From Pseudomonadota bacterium (GTDB taxonomy: Bacteria > Pseudomonadota > Alphaproteobacteria > Rhizobiales > Beijerinckiaceae): 64,000 nucleotides of DNA. The stretch lies in contig JAIUNR010000007.1 of NCBI GenBank assembly GCA_020161575.1, positions 1 to 64,000 of the forward strand, written 5' to 3'. Made by a program: the position numbers and the translations under genes. Positions 15,813-24,460 of this stretch are shown piece by piece (the first letter of the stretch is position 1; each line of letters begins with the position of its first letter). A model generated the notes under the pieces. That model worked only from the letters and a program-made list of their open reading frames with translations. It did not search any database and was not told where the DNA came from.

Positions 15813-16892
15813 CTAGCGCTGCGACTCCTCCTTGCGGGGCGGCCCGGCCAATCGGCCAGCGATGCCGGTGGGGAAGAAATAGACACTCAGGACAAAGAGA
15901 ATGCCGAGCAGCAGCAGCCAGCGATCAGGATGCAGGAGACGCGGCAGGAGAGGAATGCCCTCTGTCGCCGCGGAAGCGATGCCCATCAGCTTCTGAAGGT
16001 AGTTCTGCGCAAGAACGAACAACGTCGTGCCGATCACCGCGCCGTAGAGCGTCCCCATGCCGCCGATCACCACCATCAGCAGCACGTCGAGCATGATGGC
16101 GAAGGAGAGGGTTGTCTCCGGGCCTGTGTAACGCAGCCAGAGTGCGCTCAGACAGCCGGCGGCGACAGCCAGCGCCGCCGAAAGACAGGAGGCGAGCGTG
16201 CGATAATAAACGACGCGGTAGCCGAGCGCTTCGGCGCGCAGTTCGTTCTCGCGAATCGCCTGCAACACACGGCCGAAACAGGAATTGACGAGGCGCAACG
16301 CGACCAGGAACAAGGCGAGCGCTGCAAAGAAGATGAGATAATATGCCGCAACGCGGCCCGTGATCTCCAGACCAAAGACGGGCGTTTCGAGAAGCTTGGT
16401 CGCCGGGCGGATCAATTCAGGCACGCGGAAGGAGCGGCCATCCTCTCCGCCGGTCAAAGCGGAAAGCTGTGTCGCCAGAATAAGGAAGGCGGAGGCGACC
16501 GCCAGCGTGATCATCGCGAAGAAGATGGCCTTCACCCGAAGCGAGACCAGCCCGATGATGAAGGCAAGCGCGACACCGAGGATGAGCGCGACAACGATGC
16601 CAAGCGCGACGATCGGCCAGGTCGCGCCAAGGAAATAGAGCGAGAGGCCCACGCCATAACCGCCAATGCCGAAGAACATCGTATGCGCGAAGGAGACGAT
16701 GCCGGTATAGCCGAGCAGGATATCATAGCTCGCGACCAGCACGATGAAGATGCAGATCTTCGCGGCGGTGTTGATCGCCGCCGCGCCGGGAAAGAGGAAC
16801 GGCGCGAGCGCGAGGCCGAGAAGGATCAGCCCCAGAAGGGCAGCCAGAACCTTGCTCTTCGGCAGATCATGGGAAAGCAGCGCCGAGATCAT
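15813..16892 (-). CDS. livM: Branched-chain amino acid-type ABC permease (LivM-like)
   Basis: A roughly 359-residue inner-membrane permease. Many hydrophobic segments and the family blocks YDILLGYTGIVSFAHTMFFGIGGYG, LRVKAIFFAMITLA and GGMGTLYGAVIG identify LivM. It pairs with the LivH-like permease encoded just upstream, forming the channel for a solute delivered by the periplasmic binding protein. I start it at ATG 16892, four bases after the livH stop; the longer frame to 16910 begins with TTG. It is the last gene of the minus-strand operon. The transported solute cannot be read from sequence; the adjacent CoA operon hints at an organic acid. Confidence 0.88.
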   Translation of the reverse strand: MISALLSHDLPKSKVLAALLGLILLGLALAPFLFPGAAAINTAAKICIFIVLVASYDILLGYTGIVSFAHTMFFGIGGYGVGLSLYFLGATWPIVALGIVVALILGVALAFIIGLVSLRVKAIFFAMITLAVASAFLILATQLSALTGGEDGRSFRVPELIRPATKLLETPVFGLEITGRVAAYYLIFFAALALFLVALRLVNSCFGRVLQAIRENELRAEALGYRVVYYRTLASCLSAALAVAAGCLSALWLRYTGPETTLSFAIMLDVLLMVVIGGMGTLYGAVIGTTLFVLAQNYLQKLMGIASAATEGIPLLPRLLHPDRWLLLLGILFVLSVYFFPTGIAGRLAGPPRKEESQR

Positions 16893-16896
16893 CGCA

Positions 16897-17907
16897 TCAC
16901 CGTTTTGCAACCGGATAGAGCCCCTGCGGGCGCCACATGAGGATTGTCACCATCAGCAGGATCGAGGAGGCGAGGGCGACCTTCGGCGCGAGAAAGGCGG
17001 TGTAATTCGCCATCATGGCCACGAGAATCGCGCCGAGGAAACAACCGCCGACCGACCCCAGCCCGCCGATGATGATGACGATGAAGACGAGCACCACGAC
17101 ATCGCCGCCAATCGCGGCGGTGAAGGTTTCGCGGTAAAGCGCCCAGAGCACGCCGCCAAGCCCGGCCAGGGCGGAACCCGCGATGAAGACGCCGACGAAG
17201 AGCCTGCGGATGCGATAGCCCAGGGCTTCCACCATCTCCGCATTCTCGACGCCTGCGCGGATGAGAAGTCCGATTCGCGTGCGATTGAGCGTGAGCTGCA
17301 TGACGAGGAACACGAGCAAACCGACCGCGACCGCCAGCAGCCGGTATTTTTCGAGCGCCACGTTACCGATCAGGACCGCGCCGCGCAAAGCCGTGGGCAA
17401 CGCCATGGTTTTCTGGTCGCCGCCGAAAATCACGTGCAGGAGCTGTTCGACGACGATCAGCCCGCCCATCGTGATCAGGATCTGCTTGAGGTGCTGGCCA
17501 TAGACCGGACGCACCAGAACGCGCTCGAAAGCATAGCCCAGAACGCCGGTTCCCAGCATGGCGGCGATGATGGCCAGAAAAAGGGCGGCGAGATTCAGCG
17601 TGAGTGAATCCGCCTGCATCCAGGGCGCAAGCGGGCCGAGCACGGCCATGGCGAGGTAGGCGCCGATGGCGATGAAGGCGCCGTGGCCGAAATTGATCAC
17701 ATCCATAAGCCCGAAAATGAGCGTGAGGCCGGAGGCGATGACGAAAACCATCATGCCCATGGCAAGCGCTGCGAGCGTGAGAGTGAGCCAGGTCGTGGGC
17801 GAGCCGATCAGAAGAAACGCGAATCCCGCGATCGCAAGCGGCAGCAGAAGCGGCGCCAGATCGCGTTTCGGACCGATGAGCGGGGCGGGTGCGGCTTGGT
17901 CGGTCAT
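16897..17907 (-). CDS. livH: Branched-chain amino acid-type ABC permease (LivH-like)
   Basis: A 336-residue multi-spanning permease. LTLIFGLMDVINFGHGAFIAIGAYLA and GGLGSVGGCFLGAILV are the hallmark LivH segments. It has a somewhat longer, Pro/Ala-rich N-terminus than average. GGAGG lies just upstream of ATG 17907 (minus strand). The gap to the LivF gene is eight bases and its stop nearly touches the livM start, so all are co-transcribed. Confidence 0.9.
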   Translation of the reverse strand: MTDQAAPAPLIGPKRDLAPLLLPLAIAGFAFLLIGSPTTWLTLTLAALAMGMMVFVIASGLTLIFGLMDVINFGHGAFIAIGAYLAMAVLGPLAPWMQADSLTLNLAALFLAIIAAMLGTGVLGYAFERVLVRPVYGQHLKQILITMGGLIVVEQLLHVIFGGDQKTMALPTALRGAVLIGNVALEKYRLLAVAVGLLVFLVMQLTLNRTRIGLLIRAGVENAEMVEALGYRIRRLFVGVFIAGSALAGLGGVLWALYRETFTAAIGGDVVVLVFIVIIIGGLGSVGGCFLGAILVAMMANYTAFLAPKVALASSILLMVTILMWRPQGLYPVAKR

Positions 17908-17915
17908 CGCGCCTC

Positions 17916-18638
17916 CTATTGATGCTGATCGAGCGCGAGGCCGAGCAAGCGCGTCTGGAGTTTCTCATCCGCGGCGAGATCGGCCATTTTGCCGCGATGG
18001 ACGATGTGTCCGTCATCCATCACCGCGACGGTGTCGCCGAGGGCGGCGGCGAAGCGGAAGTTCTGCTCGACCATCAGGATCGTCGCCTCGTGCTTCAGTT
18101 CGCGGAAGGCGCTTATCATGCCCTCGATGATCGCGGGTGCGAGGCCTTTGGTCGGTTCGTCGATCAGGATCAGCCTGCGCTTCTCGATGATCGCGCGCGA
18201 GATGGCGAGCATCTGCTTCTGTCCGCCGGAGAGCACGCCGGCAGGCGCATGCCAGAAGCGCTGCATCGCCGGGAAGAAGGAGAAGATCCAATCCCGCCTG
18301 CGCGGATCGATCGGGCCGGAACGCGCCGCGAGGATGAGATTTTCCTCGACCGTGAGATCGGAGAATACGGCCATTGTTTCAGGAACATAGGCAATGCCGG
18401 CAAGCGCGATGTCCGGTGTCGCGACGCCGCCGATCGCGCGGCCATCGAAGGTTATCGCCCCGCGAGAAGGGCGCCAAAGGCCCATGATGGTGCGCAGGGC
18501 GGTCGTCTTGCCCGCGCCGTTCCTTCCCAGCAGCATGGTGATGCCACCTTCGGGAACGGTGAAGTCAACGCCCTGCAGAATGTGATACTGGCCGATATGG
18601 GTGTGGACGCCTTCGAGGCGGAGCAGGGGATCAGCCAC
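17916..18638 (-). CDS. livF: ABC transporter ATPase (LivF-like)
   Basis: A 240-residue ATPase with Walker A GRNGAGKTT, signature LSGGQKQM, Walker B LILIDEPTKGLAP and a switch His region, in the order typical of LivF. It energises uptake together with the LivG-like ATPase. It probably starts at GTG 18638, preceded by a G-rich ribosome site. It overlaps the livG 3' end by eight bases, indicating translational coupling. Confidence 0.92.
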   Translation of the reverse strand: MADPLLRLEGVHTHIGQYHILQGVDFTVPEGGITMLLGRNGAGKTTALRTIMGLWRPSRGAITFDGRAIGGVATPDIALAGIAYVPETMAVFSDLTVEENLILAARSGPIDPRRRDWIFSFFPAMQRFWHAPAGVLSGGQKQMLAISRAIIEKRRLILIDEPTKGLAPAIIEGMISAFRELKHEATILMVEQNFRFAAALGDTVAVMDDGHIVHRGKMADLAADEKLQTRLLGLALDQHQ

Positions 18639-19422
18639 GTGCGCCCCCTGCCTTCGGTGTAATGCCGAGATAGGCCTCCTGCACGATGGCGGAGGCGGTC
18701 ACCGTCGCGGGATCGCCATCCGCCGACAAGGTGCCATTGAGCAATACCACCACGCGATCGGCGAGCGAGCGCACCACATCCATCTTGTGCTCGACCAGCA
18801 GGATGGTTTTGTCCCCCTGTGCCTTCAGCCGCGCGATGAGATCGAGGATAACGGGAACCTCATCAACCGACATGCCGGCGGTGGGTTCGTCGAACATGAA
18901 GACGCGCGGCTCAAGGGCCATCATGATCGCGACCTCCAGCTTGCGTTTGTCGCCATGGGGAAGCGCAGCGGCAAGGGTCTTGCGCTGTGCGAGGAGGTTG
19001 ACCTCCTCGAGCGCGCGATCCGCCTTCTCGATCCAGTCGCGCATACCGGACCACAGCCGCGTGAGGCTCGCCGCCTCGCGCGCGCGGGCCTGGACCGCAA
19101 GCCGGACATTCTCGTGAACCGAGAGATTGGGGAAGAGCGAGGTGATCTGAAACGCGCGACCGATCCCCCTCTGCGCGCGGGCGGAGGGCGCAAGCCCCGT
19201 AATATCGGCGCCATCGAGCAGGATCTGCCCGGAAGTTGCCGGTAACTGGCCCGAGATCAGGTTGAAATAGGTTGTCTTGCCCGCGCCGTTCGGGCCGACG
19301 ATCGCGGTCAATTCGCCGGCTTGAAAGCGCGCCGAGACGGCATTGACCGCGACATGGCCGCCGAAGCGGATCGTCAGGTCGCGCGTTTCGAGAACGGGAG
19401 CGGATGTCTCGGGAGCGGGCAT
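18631..19422 (-). CDS. livG: ABC transporter ATPase (LivG-like)
   Basis: A 263-residue ATPase. Walker A is GPNGAGKTT and Walker B VFMFDEPTAGMS. The extended LivG insertion (TSLFPNLSVHENVRLAVQAR) and the C-terminal helix ending near EAYLGI separate it from LivF. The signature loop reads LPHGDKRKLEV, a variant of the LSGGQ motif that is normal for LivG. It lies downstream of the binding-protein gene, with a strong hairpin in between. Confidence 0.92.
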   Translation of the reverse strand: MPAPETSAPVLETRDLTIRFGGHVAVNAVSARFQAGELTAIVGPNGAGKTTYFNLISGQLPATSGQILLDGADITGLAPSARAQRGIGRAFQITSLFPNLSVHENVRLAVQARAREAASLTRLWSGMRDWIEKADRALEEVNLLAQRKTLAAALPHGDKRKLEVAIMMALEPRVFMFDEPTAGMSVDEVPVILDLIARLKAQGDKTILLVEHKMDVVRSLADRVVVLLNGTLSADGDPATVTASAIVQEAYLGITPKAGGARG

Positions 19423-19449
19423 GGCAGCTTCGGATCGGGAAAGGGAGAA

Positions 19450-19470
19450 AGGCGCCGGAGCCCGGCGCCT
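19450..19470 (-). terminator. Intercistronic hairpin between binding-protein and ATPase genes
   Basis: AGGCGCCGG (19450-19458) pairs perfectly with CCGGCGCCT (19462-19470). On the minus strand the stem is followed by TTTCTCCCTTTC. It lies 10 bases after the binding-protein stop, so it probably acts as a partial terminator or 3' stabiliser, giving more binding protein than membrane components. Confidence 0.6.
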
Positions 19471-19479
19471 GATAACACC

Positions 19480-20667
19480 TTATTTCTTCTCGATGATCGG
19501 CAGCGGCATGTCTTTCGCCGGAATGGTCGTCACGAGTTCGAGAAGATCGTTGTCCTTGGCGTCCTTCTTGATGCGCCAGTGATACATGTCCTGCAGGGCC
19601 TGATGGTCTTCCTTGCGGAATGTCATCGGTCCCTTGGGTGTCTCGAAGCTCATGCCTTCCATGGCCGTGATGAGCTTTTCGGTCTCCGTTCCGCCTGCCT
19701 TGGTGATGCCATGGAAAACGGCGGAGGCTGCCGCGAAGCCACCGGCGACAAAGAAGTCCGGCGGGGCATTGTGGCGCTTCTGGTATTCCACGCGCAGCCA
19801 GTCATTCTGCGGGTTCTTCGGGAAATCGTGGTAATAGTAGATCCCGCCTTCGGTGCCGGCGAACTGTTTCCAGGCATTCATCGCGGGAAGGATATTGCCA
19901 CCGGGCGCAAGCGCGATGTTGAAGCGATCGGGTTTCATATCAACGAATTTCGCCATCGGATGCGCGCCGGCCCAGATGAACCCGATGATGCGCTTGCCCG
20001 GCTTGTCCTTCAGCGCTCCGAAGAGGCGCTCCGCGAAGGGGGCGAAATCGGCGGTGTTCCCGGCGGCATATTCTTCCGCGACAACCTTCGCCCGGGGGCG
20101 GATCGCGGCCAATGCGTCCTTGTAGGCCTTGACGCCATCGCGCCCGAAAGCCGTGTCGAGGCCGAGCATGCCGATCGTGACATCCTCGTTCGCAGGAATG
20201 GAGGCCGCCGCCGCGAGCGCGTCCTGATACGAGGAGCGGCCGGTGCGGAAAATATAGCGGTTGCGCTTGTCGCCGGTGATCGAATCCGCGACGGCGGGCT
20301 CGACAATCAGGATTTTCTTGGCGTCTTCCGCGACGGGCAGCATCGCCAGCGCGACGGGCGATCCCGTGGAGCCGACCGCGAGGTCGACCTTGTCGTCATT
20401 GTAGCATTCCTCAAGGAGCGCCTTGCCGCGATCCGGCTTCAGCTGGTCATCCTTCACCAGAACCTGGATCTTGCGGCCATTGATCGCCATGCTCCCCTTG
20501 GTGAGGTGCTCCAGGCCCATCATGAAGCCAACTTCCGTTTGCTTCGCATAGGCTTCCAGCGGGCCGGTCTTGCCGGCGATCAGGCAGATCTTGATATCCT
20601 GCGCCGTCGCGGCACTGGAAGAGGCGAAGGCGGCTCCGGCAAGCAGCACGTTGCGCAAGTGGTTCAT
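19480..20667 (-). CDS. Periplasmic substrate-binding protein (Liv-type, Peripla_BP_6)
   Basis: A 395-residue protein with a signal peptide (MNHLRNVLLAGAAFASSSAA, cleavage near TAQ). The mature part starts DIKICLIAGKTGPLEAYAKQ, the usual lobe-one strand of type I binding proteins, and DLAVGSTGSPVALAM follows. GGAGG precedes ATG 20667; the open frame continues to 20940 but that part is upstream DNA. It delivers solute to the LivHM/LivFG transporter. It is the first gene of the operon and divergent from the TetR gene, so the shared 109-base gap probably regulates both. Confidence 0.9.
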   Translation of the reverse strand: MNHLRNVLLAGAAFASSSAATAQDIKICLIAGKTGPLEAYAKQTEVGFMMGLEHLTKGSMAINGRKIQVLVKDDQLKPDRGKALLEECYNDDKVDLAVGSTGSPVALAMLPVAEDAKKILIVEPAVADSITGDKRNRYIFRTGRSSYQDALAAAASIPANEDVTIGMLGLDTAFGRDGVKAYKDALAAIRPRAKVVAEEYAAGNTADFAPFAERLFGALKDKPGKRIIGFIWAGAHPMAKFVDMKPDRFNIALAPGGNILPAMNAWKQFAGTEGGIYYYHDFPKNPQNDWLRVEYQKRHNAPPDFFVAGGFAAASAVFHGITKAGGTETEKLITAMEGMSFETPKGPMTFRKEDHQALQDMYHWRIKKDAKDNDLLELVTTIPAKDMPLPIIEKK

Positions 20668-20693
20668 GGTTTCCTCCCGTCTGACTTCTAAGT

Positions 20694-20707
20694 TGACACT
20701 TGAGTCA
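20694..20707. promoter_or_regulatory. Candidate operator TGAC-N6-GTCA between the liv genes and tetR
   Basis: TGACACTTGAGTCA is an interrupted palindrome in the divergent promoter region, a typical TetR-type site. A near-copy in the opposite orientation occurs at 27548-27561. Confidence 0.4.
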
Positions 20708-20776
20708 TGTTTCATATTTGCGTATCGTTTCACAACGCGATCGTCAAGGGATCGCGCAACGCTTTCGTGATCAGAC

Positions 20777-21424
20777 ATGCCTGCCGCCGGAAAGATGCTG
20801 GAAATCAAGGATGCCGATGCCCGTCCCGCGCTCGCGCCGAAAACGAGCCGGGGAGAGCGCACGCGCCAGCGGATTCTCGATGCCGCCGAACGTGAGATCG
20901 GCTCGCGGGGGTTTGCGGAATCCTCCGTGAGTTCGATCACTCAGGAAGCGCAGGTCGCGCAGGGCACGTTCTATGTCTATTTCCGCACCAAGGAGGATGT
21001 CCTGCGCGAATTGGTGCTGCGGATGGGCCAGAGGCTGCGTCGGGCTTTGACGCTCGCGACATCCGGGCTGAAGGATCGGCTGGAAATCGAGCGTCGCGGC
21101 ATCCATGCCTTTTTCACCTGCGTGCGGGAGAACCCCAATCTCTATCAAGTCGTGGCGGAATCCCAGTTCGTCGATGAAGCCGCCTACCGCAAATACTATT
21201 ACGACTTCGCGGAGAGCTATCGCCTCGCGCTCGATGCCGCGGTCGCGGCGGGACAGATCGCGCCCGGCGATTCCGAAACACGGGCCTGGGCGCTGATGGG
21301 CGTCTGCGACATGGTGGGGCGCCGCTATGCGTTGTGGGAGAGCGCCTCCTCTTTTGAAGCGGCTGCGGAAGAAGCCTTCGCGCTGGTGGCCTATGGTCTG
21401 GCGCCACGCGGAGCGGCGCGATGA
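20777..21424 (+). CDS. TetR-family transcriptional regulator
   Basis: A 215-residue protein. The N-terminal helix-turn-helix (about residues 25-70: RGERTRQRILDAAEREIG, then ITQEAQVAQGTFYVYFRTKEDVL) is classic TetR; the C-terminal half is an all-helical ligand domain. A possible internal start is ATG 20795. The gene is divergent from the transporter operon and overlaps the crotonase gene by four bases (ATGA), so it is the first gene of the catabolic operon it probably controls. Regulators in such settings often sense an acyl-CoA; that is inference. Confidence 0.9.
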   Translation: MPAAGKMLEIKDADARPALAPKTSRGERTRQRILDAAEREIGSRGFAESSVSSITQEAQVAQGTFYVYFRTKEDVLRELVLRMGQRLRRALTLATSGLKDRLEIERRGIHAFFTCVRENPNLYQVVAESQFVDEAAYRKYYYDFAESYRLALDAAVAAGQIAPGDSETRAWALMGVCDMVGRRYALWESASSFEAAAEEAFALVAYGLAPRGAAR

Positions 21425-22194
21425 CGTCTTCCCTGGTTCTGCAAGCGCGCCACGACAATGTTGCGACGCTTAGTCTCAACAGGCCGGAGCGCCATAACAG
21501 CCTCGTTCCGGCCCTGATCGAGGAGTTTCATGCCGCGCTTGATTTACTCCAACGCGATCCGCCTGCTCTGGTTGTCCTGGCCGGTACGGGACGAAGCTTC
21601 TCGACGGGCGGAGACATTGCCGGTTTCCTTGAGCATAAGGGCGAAGATCGCCGCGCCTATGCGGCCCAACTGGTTGGTGGCCTGCATGAGGCTATTCTGC
21701 GGCTGGTCGGGCTGCCGATGCCTGTCATCGGTCGGGTTCAGGGGATTGCAACCGGCGGCGCGCTGGGACTGGTGCTTGCGGCCGATCTCGTGGCGATGGC
21801 GGAGGATGCATCCTTTGCTCCGTTCTATTCCGAGATGGGCTTCTCCCCGGATGGGGGTTGGACCGCGATGCTCCCGGAGCGGATCGGCCCGGCGCGCGCC
21901 GGCGCGATCCAGATGTTGAACAGCAGGGTCTCTGCTGCGGAGGCTCTCGCGCTTGGTCTGGTCAACAGCGTCGTCCCCCTTCAGGAACTCGACAGCGAAA
22001 TCGCGCGACTGGTCGCGTCCTTGCGCCGGAAATCACCTCAAAGCCTCGCGGCGACGAAATCCCTGCTTTGGTCCGAAGACCGGCTGGCCCGGCTCAGGGC
22101 CGGGTTGGCGCGGGAGCGGGACATGTTCCTGACCATGATCGAGACGCGGGAAGCTGAAATTCGAATGGAAGCCTTTCTCGGGAGGCGTGCATGA
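21421..22194 (+). CDS. Enoyl-CoA hydratase/isomerase (crotonase family)
   Basis: A 257-residue crotonase-fold enzyme acting on an acyl-CoA. Oxyanion-hole segments are GTGRSFSTGGDIAGF (about 55-70) and QGIATGGALGLVLAADLV. The active-site loop reads SEMGFSPDGGWT, with Asp in the position used by isomerase-type members such as PaaG rather than the Glu of true hydratases. It lies between the TetR gene and the ligase gene, with four-base overlaps on both sides. Confidence 0.88.
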   Translation: MTSSLVLQARHDNVATLSLNRPERHNSLVPALIEEFHAALDLLQRDPPALVVLAGTGRSFSTGGDIAGFLEHKGEDRRAYAAQLVGGLHEAILRLVGLPMPVIGRVQGIATGGALGLVLAADLVAMAEDASFAPFYSEMGFSPDGGWTAMLPERIGPARAGAIQMLNSRVSAAEALALGLVNSVVPLQELDSEIARLVASLRRKSPQSLAATKSLLWSEDRLARLRAGLARERDMFLTMIETREAEIRMEAFLGRRA

Positions 22195-23696
22195 AATTCA
22201 TCCCGGACCCATGCTTCCAGCGAGCGCGGCTGGCGCCCGAGGCCACGGCTTTTCACACTGTCGCGGACGGACGAACCTGGCGTTTCGTCGATGTCGAGCG
22301 CCGGGTCGGGCGCGCCGCGCATTGGCTGCTCAGTCAAAATCTGGTTGAAGGCGATCGCATCGCGATCCTGTGCCACAACACGCCGATCTTCTTTGAGCTG
22401 CTGTTCGCCTGTGCCCGCACCGGCATCATTCTCGTGCCGCTGAACTGGCGCCAGACGAGCAGTGAACTCAGCCCGATTCTCGCCGATTGCGCGGCGCGGA
22501 TTCTTGTCCACGATGCGGCCAATGAGACGCTTGCCGGCGCCATCGCGGGCGATCACGCCTGCCCATGCGTGTCGATTGGGGAACTCGACGCGCTTTTCGA
22601 TGATCCCGGCCCCTCGGTCGGCGCGACATTCTGGCCAACCGATCGCATCTGGTATCTGCTCTACACATCCGGCACCACGGGGCTTCCCAAGGCGGTCATT
22701 CAAAATGCCGGGATGGCCCTCGCCAATGCCGTGAATATCCAGCAGGCAACGGGAATCGACGCGACGACGCAGGCGCTCAATTTCCTGCCGCTCTTCCACA
22801 CGGCGGGGATCAATCTCCACACGCTTCCGGTTTTCCTTGCCGGCGGGATGTCGCATTTCATCGCGAAATTCGACCCGGAAGTGGTCCTAGATCTGATCGA
22901 TTCAGGCAGCCTTACGGTTTTCTTCGGGGTTCCGCAGGTCTATCAGGCCCTCAGCCTGTCCCCACGCTTCGAGCAGGTGCGTTTCGCCGGCGTGCGCCAT
23001 TGGGGCTGCGGCGGCGCGCCGATTTCCGCTTCGCTCCTGACCGGTTTTCTGGCGCGCGGCGTCAGCATCTGCAACGGGATGGGTATGACCGAGACCGGTC
23101 CGACCGTTTTCCTCATGGACCCGGCCCATGCGGCTGAGAAAATCGGTTCGGTCGGCAAACCCCAGCTTCTCGCGGATGTCCGGATCGTCGATGCGCACGG
23201 CGCCGATGTCGGGCCGGGGCAGGAGGGGGAATTGCTGTTTCGCGGGCCCGGCGTCACGCCCGGTTATTTCCGCAATCCCGAAGCAAGCGCGGCGGCTTTC
23301 ACCCTGGACGGATGGCTGCGCTCGGGCGATGTCGGTCATCGCGATGCCCAAGGCTATTACTACATCGTGGACCGTATCAAGGACATGTACATATCCGGGG
23401 GTGAGAACGTCTATCCGGCGGATATCGAGCGCGTTCTGGGGGCGTGCCCCGGCATTCTGGAGATCGCGGTTTTCGGGGTTCCGGATGAGAAATGGGGGGA
23501 AGTCGGCCACGCGGCCATTCTTCCCCATCCCGGCATGGCGCTCGACCTGGCTGAGATCCGCAACATGGCACGAGAGAAGCTCGCGGCCTACAAGGTGCCC
23601 AAATATTTCTCGGTTGTCGAAACCTTCCCGCGCACGGCAGCCGGCAAGATCCAGAAGCAGATCCTGCGCCGGCAATTGATGGAGGCAGGCTCGTGA
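22191..23696 (+). CDS. AMP-dependent acyl-CoA synthetase
   Basis: A 501-residue adenylate-forming ligase that activates a carboxylic acid to its CoA thioester using ATP. The P-loop-like motif YTSGTTGLPKAV is at about residue 160, NGMGMTETGP follows, then the hinge region GWLRSGDVGH and ISGGENVYPADIE, and the catalytic Lys in RTAAGKIQK near the end. The acid is unknown; neighbours suggest one whose CoA ester is then hydrated or isomerised. Four-base overlaps join it to both neighbours. Confidence 0.9.
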   Translation: MKFIPDPCFQRARLAPEATAFHTVADGRTWRFVDVERRVGRAAHWLLSQNLVEGDRIAILCHNTPIFFELLFACARTGIILVPLNWRQTSSELSPILADCAARILVHDAANETLAGAIAGDHACPCVSIGELDALFDDPGPSVGATFWPTDRIWYLLYTSGTTGLPKAVIQNAGMALANAVNIQQATGIDATTQALNFLPLFHTAGINLHTLPVFLAGGMSHFIAKFDPEVVLDLIDSGSLTVFFGVPQVYQALSLSPRFEQVRFAGVRHWGCGGAPISASLLTGFLARGVSICNGMGMTETGPTVFLMDPAHAAEKIGSVGKPQLLADVRIVDAHGADVGPGQEGELLFRGPGVTPGYFRNPEASAAAFTLDGWLRSGDVGHRDAQGYYYIVDRIKDMYISGGENVYPADIERVLGACPGILEIAVFGVPDEKWGEVGHAAILPHPGMALDLAEIRNMAREKLAAYKVPKYFSVVETFPRTAAGKIQKQILRRQLMEAGS

Positions 23697-24082
23697 CAGC
23701 ACCGCAGTTCTCGATCCGCTTCGAACATATCCCGAGCCAGGCGGAATTCGAACTTTTCGCCCGCATTTCGGGTGATGACAATCCGATCCATGTCGATGCG
23801 GATTTTTCCCGCGCGACCCGGTTTGGCCGCACCGTCGCGCATGGCATGTTCCTTTACACCCTGATCTGGGCGCGGCTGCGGCGCGAATACCCGGCAGCGC
23901 GAAGCCTCTCGCAGGATCTGAAGTTTCCCAATCCGGCCTATGCGGGCGAAAGGCTCGAATTCCTCATGTTTGAGGCCGTTTCGGGAGCGAATGTGACGAT
24001 CGAAACGCTTGTCCGGCGCATGGCGGATGGCGCGGCTGTCTGCGAGGCGAGGACAATTCTCGAAACCGGGGGGCGCGGATGA
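23693..24082 (+). CDS. MaoC-like (R)-specific enoyl-CoA hydratase
   Basis: A 129-residue single hotdog domain. The hydratase motif is intact: GDDNPIHVDADFSR supplies the catalytic Asp and His, followed by GRTVAHGM. It should hydrate a 2-enoyl-CoA. It overlaps both its neighbours by four bases. The following gene encodes a second hotdog protein lacking this motif, so the two may form one heteromeric enzyme. The start ahead of MTAPQF at 23693 is GTG. Confidence 0.85.
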   Translation: MTAPQFSIRFEHIPSQAEFELFARISGDDNPIHVDADFSRATRFGRTVAHGMFLYTLIWARLRREYPAARSLSQDLKFPNPAYAGERLEFLMFEAVSGANVTIETLVRRMADGAAVCEARTILETGGRG

Positions 24083-24459
24083 TCCTCGTGATCGAACCGG
24101 GGCAGAAAGCCAGTATCCAGCGTCAATTCTCGCGGGACGATATCCGGGGCTTTGCGGCCTTGGCGGATTGCCCGCCGGGCGACCTCGATCACGTTCCCGA
24201 GCCCCTGATCGCAGCTCTGTTCTCCTACCTGCTCGGCGTCAAGCTGCCGGGGCCGGGGACCAATTACCTCAAGCAGGAGCTGGAATTCCTGCAGGCCGCG
24301 CCTCTGGATGCCGTCCTGAGCGCGGAAGTCACGGTAACCGCCTTGCGCCCGGAAAAGCATCTTTGCGATCTGGCTACGCTCCTTCTTGATGAGACCGGGC
24401 AGGTTCTGGCGCGCGGGCGTGCCCTTGTTCTCATTCGCGATGTCGCAAGAACGCCCTGA
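24079..24459 (+). CDS. Hotdog-fold protein lacking the MaoC catalytic motif
   Basis: A 126-residue protein. The LPGPGTNYLKQELEFLQ segment and the final RGRALVLI strand match the MaoC/PhaJ hotdog fold. The stretch that should carry D-x-N-P-x-H is replaced by ALADCPPGDLDHVPEP, so it is probably inactive alone. It may be the structural partner of the intact MaoC protein, as in heteromeric hydratases of steroid degradation. It overlaps the MaoC gene by four bases. Confidence 0.7.
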   Translation: MILVIEPGQKASIQRQFSRDDIRGFAALADCPPGDLDHVPEPLIAALFSYLLGVKLPGPGTNYLKQELEFLQAAPLDAVLSAEVTVTALRPEKHLCDLATLLLDETGQVLARGRALVLIRDVARTP

Positions 24460-24460
24460 C

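Noticed and set aside
20668-20940. N-terminal extension of the Liv-type binding protein
   Set aside because: The signal peptide and ribosome site define the start at 20667; the extension overlaps the divergent tetR gene.
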